A stretch of DNA of 64,000 bases from Methyloversatilis universalis EHg5. Lineage in GTDB: Bacteria > Pseudomonadota > Gammaproteobacteria > Burkholderiales > Rhodocyclaceae. Numbering within the stretch: the stretch's first letter is position 1; each line of letters begins with the position of its first letter. Positions 44,728 to 53,986 of this stretch are shown in pieces. The stretch lies in contig NZ_KB900539.1 in the NCBI RefSeq assembly GCF_000378945.1, positions 1,652,527 through 1,716,526 on the forward strand. The letters run 5' to 3'. The notes under the pieces were generated by a model that searched no databases, had not been told where the DNA came from, and saw only the letters and a list, made by a program, of their open reading frames with translations. Position numbers and translations under genes: made by a program.

Positions 44728-45966
44728 ATGGCACTCATCGTCCAGAAATACGGCGGCACCTCGGTCGGCAAGCCTGACCGCATCAAGAGCGTTGCCCGCC
44801 GGGTCGCCGGCTATGTCGCGCGCGGCCACAAGATGGTCATCGTCGTGTCGGCCATGAGCGGCGAAACCAATCGCCTGCTGGGCCTGGCGAAGGAAATTTC
44901 GCCGACGCCCGATCCGCGCGAACTCGACGTGATCGCCTCGACCGGCGAGCAGGTCACCATCGGCCTGCTGGCCATGGCGCTCAAGGATCTCGGCCTGAAG
45001 GCGCGCAGCTACACCGGCGGCCAGGTGCGCATCCTGACCGATGACGCGCACACCAAGGCGCGCATCCTGTCGATCGACGAACAGAACATCAAGCGCGATC
45101 TGGATGAAGGCCACGTGATCGTGGTGGCCGGTTTCCAGGGCGTGGACGAGAACGGCAACATCACCACGCTGGGCCGCGGCGGCTCGGACACCACGGGTGT
45201 CGCACTCGCCGCCGCGCTGGGCGCCGATGAGTGCCAGATCTATACCGACGTCGATGGTGTGTACACCACCGACCCGCGCATCGTGCCCGAGGCGCGCCGT
45301 CTGGACCGCATCACCTTCGAGGAAATGCTGGAAATGGCCAGCCTCGGTTCCAAGGTGCTGCAGATCCGTTCGGTCGAATTTGCAGGCAAGTACAAGGTCA
45401 AGCTGCGCGTGCTGTCCAGTTTCGAGGACGAGGGTCATGAAGGCCCGGGTACGCTGATTACTGTCGAGGAAGACGTCAATATGGAACAACCCATCATCTC
45501 CGGCATCGCCTTCAACCGCGACGAAGCCAAACTGACCGTGCTGGGCGTGCCCGACCGTCCGGGCATCGCTTACCAGATCCTGGGCCCGATCGCCGACGCC
45601 AACATCGATGTCGACATGATCATCCAGAACGTCGGCCACGACGGTTCGACCGATTTCTCCTTCACCGTGAATCGCGGCGAGTTCGCCAAGGCGATGGGTA
45701 TCCTGGAAAGCGTGCGCCAGCACATCGGCGCCCGCGAGATCACCGGCGACAACAAGATCTGCAAGGTGTCCGCGGTCGGTGTCGGCATGCGCTCGCACCC
45801 GGGCGTGGCCAGCAAGATGTTCCGCACGCTGGCGGAAGAGGGCATCAATATCCAGATGATTTCGACCTCCGAAATCAAGGTGTCGGTGGTGCTGGACGAG
45901 AAGTATCTCGAACTGGCCGTGCGTGTGCTGCACCGCGCATTCGAACTGGACCAGCCGGCGCAGTAA
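44728..45966 (+). CDS. lysC: Aspartate kinase
   Basis: Phosphorylates aspartate, the first step to lysine, threonine, methionine and diaminopimelate. It has 412 residues. The kinase domain starts [10 protein letters not shown] and contains [43 protein letters not shown] and [13 protein letters not shown]. Two C-terminal ACT domains (about 265-340 and 345-412: [23 protein letters not shown] and [24 protein letters not shown]) give end-product feedback control. GGAAG lies upstream of the ATG. It stands alone before the tRNA genes. Confidence 0.97.
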   Translation: MALIVQKYGGTSVGKPDRIKSVARRVAGYVARGHKMVIVVSAMSGETNRLLGLAKEISPTPDPRELDVIASTGEQVTIGLLAMALKDLGLKARSYTGGQVRILTDDAHTKARILSIDEQNIKRDLDEGHVIVVAGFQGVDENGNITTLGRGGSDTTGVALAAALGADECQIYTDVDGVYTTDPRIVPEARRLDRITFEEMLEMASLGSKVLQIRSVEFAGKYKVKLRVLSSFEDEGHEGPGTLITVEEDVNMEQPIISGIAFNRDEAKLTVLGVPDRPGIAYQILGPIADANIDVDMIIQNVGHDGSTDFSFTVNRGEFAKAMGILESVRQHIGAREITGDNKICKVSAVGVGMRSHPGVASKMFRTLAEEGINIQMISTSEIKVSVVLDEKYLELAVRVLHRAFELDQPAQ

Positions 45967-45992
45967 TCGGCTGGAATAAGTTGCACGCGGAT

Positions 45993-46021
45993 TTGACCGG
46001 AGCGGGGCTTACCGGTATAGT
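45993..46021 (+). promoter_or_regulatory. tRNA-Ser(GCU) promoter
   Basis: -35 TTGACC and -10 TATAGT are exactly 17 bases apart, each one mismatch from consensus. The -10 ends 28 bases before the tRNA. Confidence 0.82.
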
Positions 46022-46049
46022 TCGCGCGCTTTTGCAGCACGCGGTAAAC

Positions 46050-46143
46050 GGAGAGGTGGCCGAGAGGTCGAAGGCACTCCCCTGCTAAGGGAGCATACGG
46101 GCCAAAACCTGTATCGAGGGTTCGAATCCCTCCTTCTCCGCCA
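46050..46143 (+). tRNA. tRNA-Ser (anticodon GCU)
   Basis: 94 bases with encoded CCA. The acceptor GGAGAGG pairs with CTTCTCC, including one G-U. The anticodon stem CTCCC/GGGAG encloses CTGCTAA, anticodon GCT, which reads AGC and AGU. The long variable arm and GTTCGAAT T-loop fit a class II serine tRNA. Confidence 0.97.
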
Positions 46144-46145
46144 AA

Positions 46146-46171
46146 GCAACCATGTATTAAAAAATGGTTGC
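46146..46171 (+). other. Stem-loop between the two tRNA genes
   Basis: Arms GCAACCAT and ATGGTTGC enclose a ten-base AT-rich loop. It lies three bases after the serine tRNA. A weak promoter-like pair TTGCAG / TATAGT (16-base spacing, 46168-46195) overlaps its end and could drive tRNA-Arg. Confidence 0.45.
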
Positions 46172-46211
46172 AGTGTTGAAAAAGTGTGCTATAGTTTTGC
46201 CTCTCTGCAGC

Positions 46212-46288
46212 GCGCCCGTAGCTCAGCTGGATAGAGTACTTGGCTACGAACCAAGGGGTCGGGCGTTCGAATCGCTCCGGGCGCGCCA
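46212..46288 (+). tRNA. tRNA-Arg (anticodon ACG)
   Basis: 77 bases with encoded CCA. The acceptor GCGCCCG pairs with CGGGCGC. The anticodon stem CTTGG/CCAAG encloses CTACGAA, anticodon ACG (read as ICG, decodes CGU, CGC, CGA). The D-loop AGCTCAGCTGGATAGAG and T-loop GTTCGAAT are standard. Confidence 0.97.
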
Positions 46289-46313
46289 AATCATCGCAGA
46301 GAAACAAAGAGAT

Positions 46314-46339
46314 AGGCCAGTCATCCGACTGGCCTTTTT
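46314..46339 (+). terminator. Terminator after tRNA-Arg
   Basis: Arms AGGCCAGTC and GACTGGCCT close on ATCC and are followed by five T residues. It ends the tRNA transcript. Confidence 0.9.
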
Positions 46340-46369
46340 CTTTTCCGGTGCCATTCAAGCACCGCTGTG

Positions 46370-46845
46370 TTATTCCCCTTCGCCTAAACCCACTCCATCC
46401 AGCGCTTTTGCCGTCCCCGACTTCCGGCGGTAGATCGCGTTCGTCGTGCATGAATCGACGTGCGAGGGCACCGCATGGGCATGCTCCAGGCTGGCAGCGC
46501 GCGATACGCACTTCGCACGCGTGGTTCGGCGAGTGCGTGTTCCATGAAGCGCTGCCGCATGAAGTCCCGTTCGTGGGCCTCACCGGATTCCTCGTCGAAG
46601 TGGGCTGCAGCCAAGCTGGCTGCAAACACGTGGTCGGGAGTGTGCGCTGGCCGCGTCTCGACCGCTTCCTTCTCCACGGTGCACAGGTCTGGCGTCCATT
46701 CGCAGATCGTTCGCTTGCCTGTCGTCTTCGACTTCTCGTGTTGCTGGATGTGGATGCCGTCGTCCCTGAAGCGGAGCCCCGAGCGCCCGCGAGCTTGCAT
46801 CGTGACGGACCGGATGCCTGTGCGGTGGATTGATGGCAGGTGCAT
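46370..46845 (-). pseudogene. Decayed tyrosine recombinase (phage integrase) fragment
   Basis: C-terminal remnant of an integrase, readable only by changing frame. From 46845 down to about 46561 one frame gives TGIRSVTMQARGRSGLRF, then RDDGIHIQQ...KTTGKRTICEWTPDL, the catalytic-domain pattern around the first Arg and the beta-hairpin Lys. From about 46560 to the stop at 46370 another frame gives RTTRAKCVSRAASLEHAHA, SHVDSCTTNAIYRRK and GTAKAL, the end of the family with its His and the nucleophilic Tyr. The N-terminal half is missing. It sits 82 bases past the end of tRNA-Arg, a common integration site. It is a relic and should not be active. Confidence 0.7.
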
Positions 46846-47164
46846 ATGTCACGAGGGGCGTGCCGGATTCTCGGGCGCCGGCCGCGGCATTCGGCGGGGT
46901 CAATGGTGGGTGCCGGTGCTCGGCGTGAGTGGCCGGATACCCGCCTGCTTTCCGCTCCGAAAGAAGGTTTCCAGCTCTTTGTTGCAACAAGCCTGAACCA
47001 TGGTGCGTGAATCACCGGCTTGCAGAGGCAAAGCGCCAGGGCGCGCACCGCTTTGCGCGGCCTCCAGGCCTGTGCAGCCGCGGTGCTTCGCTGAATCCCT
47101 TGATCTCTGTAGTATGACAAAGTCGTTACACGATGACGGCGCGGCTTCTGTCAGGGAGGAAACA
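46846..47164. other. Non-coding stretch beyond the integrase relic
   Basis: About 320 bases between the integrase fragment and the next gene. No frame shows clear protein character, and no tRNA 3'-end duplicate (attachment site copy) is seen. It may be eroded remains of the same mobile element. Confidence 0.5.
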
Positions 47165-47494
47165 GTGGTCAGAAAAGAAGAGCTTCCACGAGAGGAGGCG
47201 CAGGAAGAGGAGCTGTCCATCCGTCCGGTGGACTGGTTGAAGATGAAACTGGGCGTGCCGGCGCACGCGATCTATCTGGGCTTCGGCATACAGAAATCGG
47301 GAGGGGATTTCTTTCTGGGTGAGTGCGATGTGGCGCAGAAGTCGGAGGGCTGGCTCTGGTGCGCTTCGGTTGACGGCGCGCGCAGGTTTGTCGGCTGGAG
47401 GGAGGTGCTTACGGTGGCGGAGCGCTGCGCCGAGGCGGAAGTGGTGCTGATGTTCGACTACGGTGAAGAGGTCTGGGTGTTTCCGGCGTACTGA
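47165..47494 (+). CDS. Hypothetical protein, 109 residues
   Basis: A soluble, acidic protein. The N terminus is charged (VRKEELPREEAQEEELS), followed by a compact Trp/Gly/Val-rich domain: WLKMKLGVPAHAIYLGFGIQ, GGDFFLGECDVAQKSEGWLW and VLMFDYGEEVWVFPAY. The GTG start has GGGAGG five bases upstream; an in-frame ATG at 47114 has no ribosome site. I do not recognise the family. It lies between an integrase relic and a strong terminator, so it could be accessory DNA. Confidence 0.65.
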   Translation: MVRKEELPREEAQEEELSIRPVDWLKMKLGVPAHAIYLGFGIQKSGGDFFLGECDVAQKSEGWLWCASVDGARRFVGWREVLTVAERCAEAEVVLMFDYGEEVWVFPAY

Positions 47495-47524
47495 ATGCCA
47501 GCGTGACATCCCCACGTCCTACAG

Positions 47525-47557
47525 AAAACGCCCCGCCTGCAACGGCGGGGCGTTTTT
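47525..47557. terminator. Strong bidirectional terminator
   Basis: Arms AAAACGCCCCGCC and GGCGGGGCGTTTT around TGCAAC, with T and A tracts on both sides. It serves the hypothetical gene and the convergent cydB, whose stop lies four bases away. Confidence 0.93.
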
Positions 47558-47560
47558 CTT

Positions 47561-48556
47561 TCAGCCGTAGCGCAGTTCGGTTGCCTTGCCCCAGAACACG
47601 CGATGCGCGAACAGCGTGTAGGCCAGGATGGCGGGCACCGTGATGATGCAGCCGGCGAGAATGAGGTTCAGCGCCTCGGTGGCGCTGGCTGCCTGCCAGA
47701 TGGTGATGCGGTCCATCACGACATAGGGGTAGAGGCTGTAGGCCAGACCCAGACCGCCCATCAGGAACACGCCCACGGTCAGTATGAAGGGCAGCCAGCA
47801 CAGCGTGCCCAGTGCGCGCTGGCCGCTCAGTGTCCAGCGCAGCGCGACGAAACAGGCGAAGGTGGCGAACGGGATGGGCAGCAGGCCGATGAACTGCGGC
47901 AGGCTGAACCAGCGTCCGGCCACGGTTTCGCTCACCCACGGCGTGGCGATGGAAATGAGGCTCATGCCGACCACCACCGGCACCAGGGCTGCACGGCCCC
48001 AGTGTGCGGCGCGCTGCTGCAGGTCGCCTTCGGTTTTCAGCACCAGCCAGGCGGCGCCCATCAGTACATAGGCGCAGGGCAGGGCGAGGGCGATGGCCAG
48101 TGCGAACAGCGAATAGGCGAAACCGTCGGCAAAGCCCGTGATGAAGCGGCCGAGCATCCAGCCCTGGGCGATGGACGTGACGGTCGAGCCAGCGAAGAAC
48201 ACGAAATTCCACAGCGGCTTGTGCGTGTCCTGCGCCTTGACCCGGAAGTCGAAGGCGACGCCGCGCAGTATGAGGCCGATCAGCATGACCGCGATCGGCA
48301 GATAGAGCGCGGTCATCACCACGCCGTGCGCTTTCGGGAAGGCGATCAGCAGGATGCCGACACCGAGCACCAGCCAGGTTTCGTTGGCGTCCCAGAATGG
48401 ACCGATCGACGCGATCATCATGTCTTTCTGGCTGTCTTCCGCGCGATGCAGCAGCATGCCGACGCCCAGGTCGAAACCGTCCAGCACGACGTAGAGGAAC
48501 ATGGCGAGCCCCATCAGGCCCATGAAGATGACAGGCAGGAATTCGGCCCAGCTCAT
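47561..48556 (-). CDS. cydB: Cytochrome bd-type ubiquinol oxidase subunit II
   Basis: Membrane subunit of 331 residues of a cytochrome bd or CIO oxidase. It starts with the family pattern VVLDGFDLGVGMLL and contains IGPFWDANETWLVLGVGILLIAFP and AYSLYPYVVMD. About eight to nine hydrophobic helices are seen. Its ATG overlaps the end of cydA by four bases. A terminator follows directly, so no cydX-like small subunit is encoded downstream. Confidence 0.95.
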   Translation of the reverse strand: MSWAEFLPVIFMGLMGLAMFLYVVLDGFDLGVGMLLHRAEDSQKDMMIASIGPFWDANETWLVLGVGILLIAFPKAHGVVMTALYLPIAVMLIGLILRGVAFDFRVKAQDTHKPLWNFVFFAGSTVTSIAQGWMLGRFITGFADGFAYSLFALAIALALPCAYVLMGAAWLVLKTEGDLQQRAAHWGRAALVPVVVGMSLISIATPWVSETVAGRWFSLPQFIGLLPIPFATFACFVALRWTLSGQRALGTLCWLPFILTVGVFLMGGLGLAYSLYPYVVMDRITIWQAASATEALNLILAGCIITVPAILAYTLFAHRVFWGKATELRYG

Positions 48557-49938
48557 GCTGCGGTCTCCTTGTTCGCAAACTGTGTGGGAAGAGGCGCGTG
48601 CGCACCGCCGCTGGTAACCGGGTCATAGCTGTCCGACGGTTTTTCGGCCATGTAGCGCAGCACGCTCACGTAGGCGATGATCAGCAGTACATAGGTGATC
48701 AGATAGCCGGTCAGCGTCAGTGCGATGTACGGTGCGGGGGTGGTCGAGGCCACGTCGGCGGTCCTGATCAGGCCCTGCACGATCCAGGGCTGGCGGCCGA
48801 TTTCGGTCACGTACCAGCCGGCGACGGTGGCGATCCAGCCGGAAAAGGTCATTGCGGCGATCGAGCCGATCAGCCAGCGCGGCGCGCGGTCCGGCTGCCA
48901 GCCCCGGCGCTGCAGCAGCCACCAGCCCACCCAGCTCACCAGCAGCATCAGCGAACCGATCGCCACCATGATGCGGAAGCTGAAGAACAGCGGTTTCACC
49001 GGCGGATGTGCCTCGAATTCGTTGAGCCCCTTCAGCTCGCCGTCCCATTCGTGGGTCAGGATGAGCGATGCCATTTTCGGGATGCCGATGGCGAGATCAT
49101 TCCGCTTTTCCGCTTCGTTGGGCAGCGCGAACAGCAGCAGCGGGGCGCCGCGTTCGGTGTGCCACACGCCTTCGATCGCCGCGATCTTCTGCGGCTGATG
49201 GTGCAGGGTGTTCAGGCCGTGCATGTCGCCCACGAATATCTGCACCGGAATCAGCAGCGCCGCCAGCGTGAGGCCGGCGCGCAGCGCGAGCGGCGTCGAG
49301 GCGTTCGCCTTGCCGCGCAGCACCTGCCAGGCGGACACGCCAGCGACCAGGAAAGCCATGGTGAGCAGCGACGCGAGCAGCATGTGGGTGAAGCGGTAGG
49401 GGAATGACGGATTGAAAATGATTTCCAGCCAGCTCTTCACGTGGAACTCGCCGTTGATGATTTCGTAGCCCACCGGCGTCTGCATCCAGGAATTGAGTAC
49501 CAGAATCCAGAACGCGCTCATCGTAGTGCCGAAGGCGACCAGAAAGGTGGCCAGCAGGTGCACCCGCTCGCTCACCCGGCCGTGGCCAAACAGCATGACG
49601 CCGAGGAAGGTGGCTTCGAGGAAGAAGGCGGTCAGCACCTCGAAGCCGAGCAGCGGGCCTGCAATATTGCCCACCTTTTCCATGAAGCCCGGCCAGTTGG
49701 TGCCGAACTGGAAGCTCATGGTGATGCCGCTCACCACGCCCAGTGCGAAAGTCAGTGCGAACACCTTGGTCCAGAAGCGGTAGGCGGTGAGCCAGGGCCG
49801 GTGATTCGTCTTCAGCCAGCGCCAGCGCATGAACAGCAGCATCCAGCCGAGCGAGATCGAAATGGTCGGAAACAGGATGTGGAAGGTGATGTTGGCGGCG
49901 AACTGCATGCGCGCCAGCAGGACGGGATCAAAATCCAT
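48553..49938 (-). CDS. cydA: Cytochrome bd-type ubiquinol oxidase subunit I (CIO-like)
   Basis: Quinol-oxidising, haem-bearing subunit of 461 residues. MQFAANITFHILFPTISISLG carries the first haem-ligand His; FPYRFTHMLLASLLT carries another; GRQPWIVQG is the conserved site near the quinol. The periplasmic Q-loop between VGDMHGLNTLHHQPQKIAAIEG and PLFFSFRIMVAIGS is short, as in the cyanide-insensitive oxidases (CioA), unlike the long loop of E. coli CydA. It reduces oxygen with high affinity. The gene follows the GbsR-like regulator by nine bases. Confidence 0.94.
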   Translation of the reverse strand: MDFDPVLLARMQFAANITFHILFPTISISLGWMLLFMRWRWLKTNHRPWLTAYRFWTKVFALTFALGVVSGITMSFQFGTNWPGFMEKVGNIAGPLLGFEVLTAFFLEATFLGVMLFGHGRVSERVHLLATFLVAFGTTMSAFWILVLNSWMQTPVGYEIINGEFHVKSWLEIIFNPSFPYRFTHMLLASLLTMAFLVAGVSAWQVLRGKANASTPLALRAGLTLAALLIPVQIFVGDMHGLNTLHHQPQKIAAIEGVWHTERGAPLLLFALPNEAEKRNDLAIGIPKMASLILTHEWDGELKGLNEFEAHPPVKPLFFSFRIMVAIGSLMLLVSWVGWWLLQRRGWQPDRAPRWLIGSIAAMTFSGWIATVAGWYVTEIGRQPWIVQGLIRTADVASTTPAPYIALTLTGYLITYVLLIIAYVSVLRYMAEKPSDSYDPVTSGGAHAPLPTQFANKETAA

Positions 49939-49947
49939 GATGCGGTC

Positions 49948-50493
49948 TCACTCCTTGGTGCCGGGTTTCAGCTGGCCGGTCAGCTCCAGCAGTTTCTGGA
50001 CTCTTGCGCCCATGCGCATCAGCTTGGCCAATGTCTGGGCGTCGAGTCTCTGTACGTCGTCGAACCAGTTGCTCATCAGTTCGATCAGGTCGTGCATGCC
50101 TTTCATGCGTTCCTGCGCCACGCGGTCTTCATCGCTGCTCGGGGTTTCAAGCAGCGCGCTGCGCAGCATGGACAGCGTGGGCTCCATCTCGCGCCGGCGG
50201 CGTTCTTCCGCCAGCGTGCGGAAAATCTCCCAGGCGTCGGTCGGCGCGTCGAAATACTCACGGCGGTCGCCGGGCATGTGACGCAGCTTCACCAGCCGCC
50301 AGGACTGCAGTTCCTTGAGCCCCATGCTCACGTTGGAGCGTGAATAGGAGAGGGTTTCGGCAATCTCGTCGGCACACAGCGGGCGCGGGGATACGAAGAT
50401 GAGCGCGTAGATCTGGCCTACCGTGCGATTGATGCCCCAGCGACTGCCCATTTCGCCGAAGTGCGCCACGAAGGCGTGTACCAGCGGGGTCAT
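49948..50493 (-). CDS. GbsR/MarR-like transcriptional regulator of the oxidase operon
   Basis: A 181-residue winged-helix regulator. GINRTVGQIYALIFVSPRPL and ADEIAETLSYSRSNVSMGLKELQSW form the GbsR-type HTH, and the C-terminal half is helical and charged, likely for dimerisation. It heads the operon with cydA and cydB, so it probably regulates the oxidase and itself. An inverted repeat and an FNR-like box lie upstream. The ligand is unknown; GbsR relatives sense choline, but nothing here indicates it. Confidence 0.86.
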   Translation of the reverse strand: MTPLVHAFVAHFGEMGSRWGINRTVGQIYALIFVSPRPLCADEIAETLSYSRSNVSMGLKELQSWRLVKLRHMPGDRREYFDAPTDAWEIFRTLAEERRRREMEPTLSMLRSALLETPSSDEDRVAQERMKGMHDLIELMSNWFDDVQRLDAQTLAKLMRMGARVQKLLELTGQLKPGTKE

Positions 50494-50534
50494 GATCGAA
50501 GTCCCGTCCTTTTCAAGAAGTATTTGAACAGGGC

Positions 50535-50548
50535 TTAATATAAATCAA
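50535..50548. promoter_or_regulatory. FNR/Anr-like box upstream of the cyd operon
   Basis: On the minus strand TTGATTTATATTAA matches TTGAT-N4-ATCAA in 9 of 10 defined positions. It contains a TATATT that could be the -10 element of the operon, so binding here would be expected to repress. The centre is 48 bases upstream of the regulator ATG. Confidence 0.55.
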
Positions 50549-50549
50549 A

Positions 50550-50567
50550 TTTCAGAAAATACTGAAA
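50550..50567. promoter_or_regulatory. Inverted repeat, possible regulator site
   Basis: TTTCAG and CTGAAA flank AAAATA. It adjoins the FNR-like box and could be the operator of the GbsR-like protein; this is inferred from position. Confidence 0.4.
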
Positions 50568-50635
50568 ATTCGGAAAACACAGGATTTTCTGCAACGGCGT
50601 GGCCAGTGGCGTACTTGCGCGCCGCAGCATCCGGG

Positions 50636-50664
50636 CTGACGGGGTGCTCCGCTATTGGTACAAT
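50636..50664 (+). promoter_or_regulatory. ndk promoter
   Basis: -35 CTGACG and -10 TACAAT with a 17-base spacer; the TTGG before the -10 resembles an extended element. The -10 ends 50 bases before the ndk start. Confidence 0.5.
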
Positions 50665-50714
50665 CTCAGGTTGTCCTTCCGTTTCCTCACTCAGTCATCA
50701 ATTCGGAGAGTTTC

Positions 50715-51140
50715 ATGGCCGCTGAACGTACCCTTTCGATCATCAAGCCCGACGCCGTCGCCAAGAACGTGATTGGCAAGATCTACCAGCGTTTCGAAGA
50801 CGCCGGCCTGAAGATCGTCGCCTCGCGCATGACCCAGCTGTCGCGTGCCGAAGCCGAGGGCTTCTACGCCGTGCACCGCGAGCGTCCCTTCTTCAAGGAT
50901 CTGGTCGACTTCATGATTTCCGGCCCGGTCATGATCCAGGTGCTGGAAGGCGAAGGCGCCATCCTGAAGAACCGCGACCTGATGGGCGCCACCGATCCGA
51001 AGAAGGCCGCTCCGGGCACCATCCGCGCCGACTTCGCCGACTCGATCGACGCCAACGCCGTGCACGGCTCCGACGCACCGGAAACTGCGGCGGTCGAAAT
51101 CGCCTACTACTTCCCGGCGCTGAACGTCTACTCGCGCTGA
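50715..51140 (+). CDS. ndk: Nucleoside diphosphate kinase
   Basis: Balances nucleoside triphosphate pools by phosphotransfer through a His. It has 141 residues, standard for the family. [15 protein letters not shown] opens the fold, and the active-site His lies in [20 protein letters not shown]-type segment appears as [22 protein letters not shown] precedes the ATG. It is the first gene of a long plus-strand housekeeping cluster. Confidence 0.98.
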   Translation: MAAERTLSIIKPDAVAKNVIGKIYQRFEDAGLKIVASRMTQLSRAEAEGFYAVHRERPFFKDLVDFMISGPVMIQVLEGEGAILKNRDLMGATDPKKAAPGTIRADFADSIDANAVHGSDAPETAAVEIAYYFPALNVYSR

Positions 51141-51150
51141 GAGCACACGC

Positions 51151-52260
51151 GTGACCCGCACCAACCTGCTGCAGTTCGACGCTGAAGGCTTCGCCGACTT
51201 CTTTACGGGTCTGGGCGAGAAGCCCTTCCGCGCGCGGCAGGTGATGCGGTGGATACACCGCAATGGCGAAGGCGATTTCGACGCGATGAGCGACGTCGCC
51301 AAGTCCTTGCGTGCCAAGCTGGTCGAGATCGCCTGCGTCGAGGCCCCGGTGCCGGTGCGTGACAGCACCAGCACCGACGGTACGCGCAAGTGGCTGATCG
51401 ACGTCGGTGCCGGCAATGCGGTGGAAACCGTGTTCATTCCGGAAGAGCGTCGCGGCACGCTGTGCATTTCGACGCAGGCCGGCTGTGCGCTGGACTGCGC
51501 CTTCTGCTCGACCGGCAAGCAGGGTTTCAACCGCAATCTCGAAGTATCGGAAATCATCGGCCAGCTCTGGCTTGCCAACCGCGCACTCGGCGCGGTACGC
51601 GGCGGCGAGAACGACGGCGAACGGGTGATTTCCAACGTCGTCATGATGGGCATGGGTGAGCCGCTGGCCAATTTCGACGCCACGGTGGCTGCGCTCAGGC
51701 TGATGCTGGACGACAACGCCTACGGCCTGTCGCGTCGTCGTGTGACGGTGTCGACCTCGGGCATCGTGCCGGCGATGGATCGCCTGCGCGACGCCTGCCC
51801 GGTGGCGCTGGCGGTGTCGCTGCACGCGCCGAACGATGCGCTGCGCGACGAACTGGTGCCGATCAACAAGAAGTATCCGTTGCGCGAACTGCTGGCGGCC
51901 TGCGTTCGCTATCTCGACCGTGCGCCGCGTGACTTCATCACCTTCGAGTACGTCATGCTCGACGGCGTGAATGACAGCGACGAGCACGCGCGCCAGCTGA
52001 TCGATATCGCCCGCCAGGTGCCGTGCAAGTACAACCTGATTCCGTTCAATCCCTTCCCGCAGGCGCCTTTCGGGCGTTCGTCGAAGGAGCGCATTCGCCG
52101 CTTCTCCGAAATCCTGATCGAAGCCGGCATCGTCACCACCACGCGCAAGACGCGCGGCGACGACGTCGATGCCGCCTGCGGCCAGCTTGCCGGCCAGGTG
52201 CTGGACAAGACCCGGCGCACCCGCAAGACCATTCCCCTCCAGGAGGTTCCCGCTCGGTGA
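51151..52260 (+). CDS. rlmN: 23S rRNA and tRNA adenine-C2 methyltransferase RlmN
   Basis: Radical SAM enzyme, 369 residues, that methylates A2503 in 23S rRNA and A37 in some tRNAs. The cluster motif is Cys-x3-Cys-x2-Cys in [17 protein letters not shown]. The methylated mechanistic Cys is in the C-terminal [12 protein letters not shown]. Other marks: [13 protein letters not shown] and [21 protein letters not shown]. The start is GTG at 51151. Its stop overlaps the pilF start (GTGA). Confidence 0.96.
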   Translation: MTRTNLLQFDAEGFADFFTGLGEKPFRARQVMRWIHRNGEGDFDAMSDVAKSLRAKLVEIACVEAPVPVRDSTSTDGTRKWLIDVGAGNAVETVFIPEERRGTLCISTQAGCALDCAFCSTGKQGFNRNLEVSEIIGQLWLANRALGAVRGGENDGERVISNVVMMGMGEPLANFDATVAALRLMLDDNAYGLSRRRVTVSTSGIVPAMDRLRDACPVALAVSLHAPNDALRDELVPINKKYPLRELLAACVRYLDRAPRDFITFEYVMLDGVNDSDEHARQLIDIARQVPCKYNLIPFNPFPQAPFGRSSKERIRRFSEILIEAGIVTTTRKTRGDDVDAACGQLAGQVLDKTRRTRKTIPLQEVPAR

Positions 52261-53090
52261 AAAGACTGTTTTCGTGTGCGCTGGCGGCTCTGTCGGCTGC
52301 CTGGCTGCTGAGCGGGTGCGCAGGCAACCCGACCGCCGCGCCGGGCGTTGCGGTACAGAACCAGCAGCCCAGTACGCCGGTGTCCGAATACAAGCCGGTG
52401 GAAACCATCACCACCGGTTCGTCCCGCACCCGCGCCAAATCGCACACCGAACTCGGGCTGGCCTACCTCGAAGCCGGCAACGTGGCGGTCGCGCTGGAAG
52501 AGGCCCGCATGGCGGTGCGTGATGACAGCAGCTACGGCCCGGCCTACAACCTGATGGGTCTGGCTCACCTTTATCTGCAGGAACGTCCGCAGGCGCGTGA
52601 GAATTTCGAGAAGGCGCTGCGGCTGGCGCCCAGCGATCCGGACATCAACAACAATTACGGCTGGTTCCTGTGTCAGGACGGCGACAGCGCCCGCGCGATG
52701 CAGCTGTTCAACAACGCAATCAAGAACCCGCTGTACGCCACACCCACCCGCCCGTATACCAACGCCGGCCTGTGCGCGATGCAGAGCGGTGACCTGCAGA
52801 CCGCCGAGGTCAATTTCCTGCGCGCGATCAATGCCGATGCAAACAATGTGCAGGCGCTCTACAACATTGCACTGCTGTTCTATCGCAGGAGCAATTATTA
52901 CGAGGCGCGCAAGTATCTGAGCGATTTCCATGCGCAGCGCGATCCGGTGGCCGAAAGCCTGTGGCTGGCGGTGCGCATCGAACGCAAGCTCGGCGACAAG
53001 GTGTCGGAAGCCGGCTTCGCCGGACAGCTGCGCCGCCGCTTCGCCGGCACGCCGGAACACCAGGCCCTGATGCAGGGGAAATACGACTGA
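52257..53090 (+). CDS. pilF: Type IV pilus biogenesis lipoprotein PilF/PilW
   Basis: TPR lipoprotein of 277 residues that in type IV pilus systems pilots secretin PilQ to the outer membrane. A lipobox (LLSGC) follows the signal, and at least four TPR units are visible (for example [45 protein letters not shown]). It lies between rlmN and rodZ, as in many proteobacteria. The GTG start overlaps the rlmN stop. It might also serve the secretin at 41.6 kb, though that one is a lipoprotein itself. Confidence 0.9.
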   Translation: MKRLFSCALAALSAAWLLSGCAGNPTAAPGVAVQNQQPSTPVSEYKPVETITTGSSRTRAKSHTELGLAYLEAGNVAVALEEARMAVRDDSSYGPAYNLMGLAHLYLQERPQARENFEKALRLAPSDPDINNNYGWFLCQDGDSARAMQLFNNAIKNPLYATPTRPYTNAGLCAMQSGDLQTAEVNFLRAINADANNVQALYNIALLFYRRSNYYEARKYLSDFHAQRDPVAESLWLAVRIERKLGDKVSEAGFAGQLRRRFAGTPEHQALMQGKYD

Positions 53091-53986
53091 TGAGCGGCGA
53101 TAACGCGGTATCGCAACAGGCGGACCTCGCGGCCGAACAGTCGGTCGGGCTGCAGCTGCGCCGTGCGCGCGAGGCGCGCGGCATGACGGTCGAGGGGGTG
53201 GGCGCCGCAATCAAGCTGACAGCCCGTCAGGTCGAAGCGATCGAGGCGGATGATTATGCCCGCCTCACCAGCGCCACCTATGCGCGCGGTTTCATCCGCA
53301 ACTACGCATCGCTGATGGGGCTGGATGCCCAGTCTCTGCTGACTCAGCTCGATCGCCATGAAGTGCGGGCGCGTCCGCAGCTGGTGGAACAGGCCAATGT
53401 CGGTGTGGCCATGCCCAGCCAGTCGGCCCGCCGCAAGTGGATGCTGCCGGTGCTTGCGCTCAGCGTGCCGGCACTGGCTGCGGTCGCACTGTATGTGTGG
53501 TTCGAGTTCTGGCCGGAAGACAGGCAGTCTTCTGCTGCCGAGTCGACGGCTGTCGTTGTCGAGGCGCCTCCGGTTGAACCTGCGCCCGAAGCTCCGGTGG
53601 CTGCCGAGCCTGTGCCGCCGGTTGATCCGCAGGCCGTTGCCGTGCCGGCCGACGCGCAGACGGTGGCTGCGGCTCCGGATGCGGCAGCGCTTGCTGCTGC
53701 GCAGCCGGTCTCCGCGCCTGCCGCTCCCGCGGCGCCCTCCGTGCCCGGTCAGCGTCAGCTGACTTTCCGCTTCACCGGAGATTCATGGATTGAAATGCGC
53801 GATGCGCAGGGACGCATCGTGCTGTCCGAGCTTAATCGCACGGGCAGCACCCGCAGCCTGAGCACCGCTTTTCCGGTGTCGCTGGTGATCGGCAATGCCA
53901 AGTCGGTGAGCATGGACATCGACGGCGCACCCTACGATCTTGCCCCTTCGATCAAGGTCGAAGTGGCCCGCTTGAGGCTTGAATGA
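53090..53986 (+). CDS. rodZ: Cytoskeleton protein RodZ
   Basis: Bitopic morphogenesis protein of 298 residues that links MreB to the wall machinery. A cytoplasmic HTH ([21 protein letters not shown] and [15 protein letters not shown]) is followed by one helix ([20 protein letters not shown]), a long Pro/Ala/Val-rich periplasmic linker, and a C-terminal DUF4115 beta domain ([17 protein letters not shown]). ATGA overlap with pilF and with ispG. Confidence 0.93.
   Translation: MSGDNAVSQQADLAAEQSVGLQLRRAREARGMTVEGVGAAIKLTARQVEAIEADDYARLTSATYARGFIRNYASLMGLDAQSLLTQLDRHEVRARPQLVEQANVGVAMPSQSARRKWMLPVLALSVPALAAVALYVWFEFWPEDRQSSAAESTAVVVEAPPVEPAPEAPVAAEPVPPVDPQAVAVPADAQTVAAAPDAAALAAAQPVSAPAAPAAPSVPGQRQLTFRFTGDSWIEMRDAQGRIVLSELNRTGSTRSLSTAFPVSLVIGNAKSVSMDIDGAPYDLAPSIKVEVARLRLE

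Noticed and set aside
46240-46833. A plus-strand frame starting inside tRNA-Arg
   Set aside because: It overlaps the tRNA and its terminator, and the opposite strand carries the recognisable integrase remnant.
45570-47120. A long minus-strand frame crossing lysC, both tRNAs and the integrase relic
   Set aside because: It runs through tRNA genes and has no coherent protein motif; it is a chance frame.
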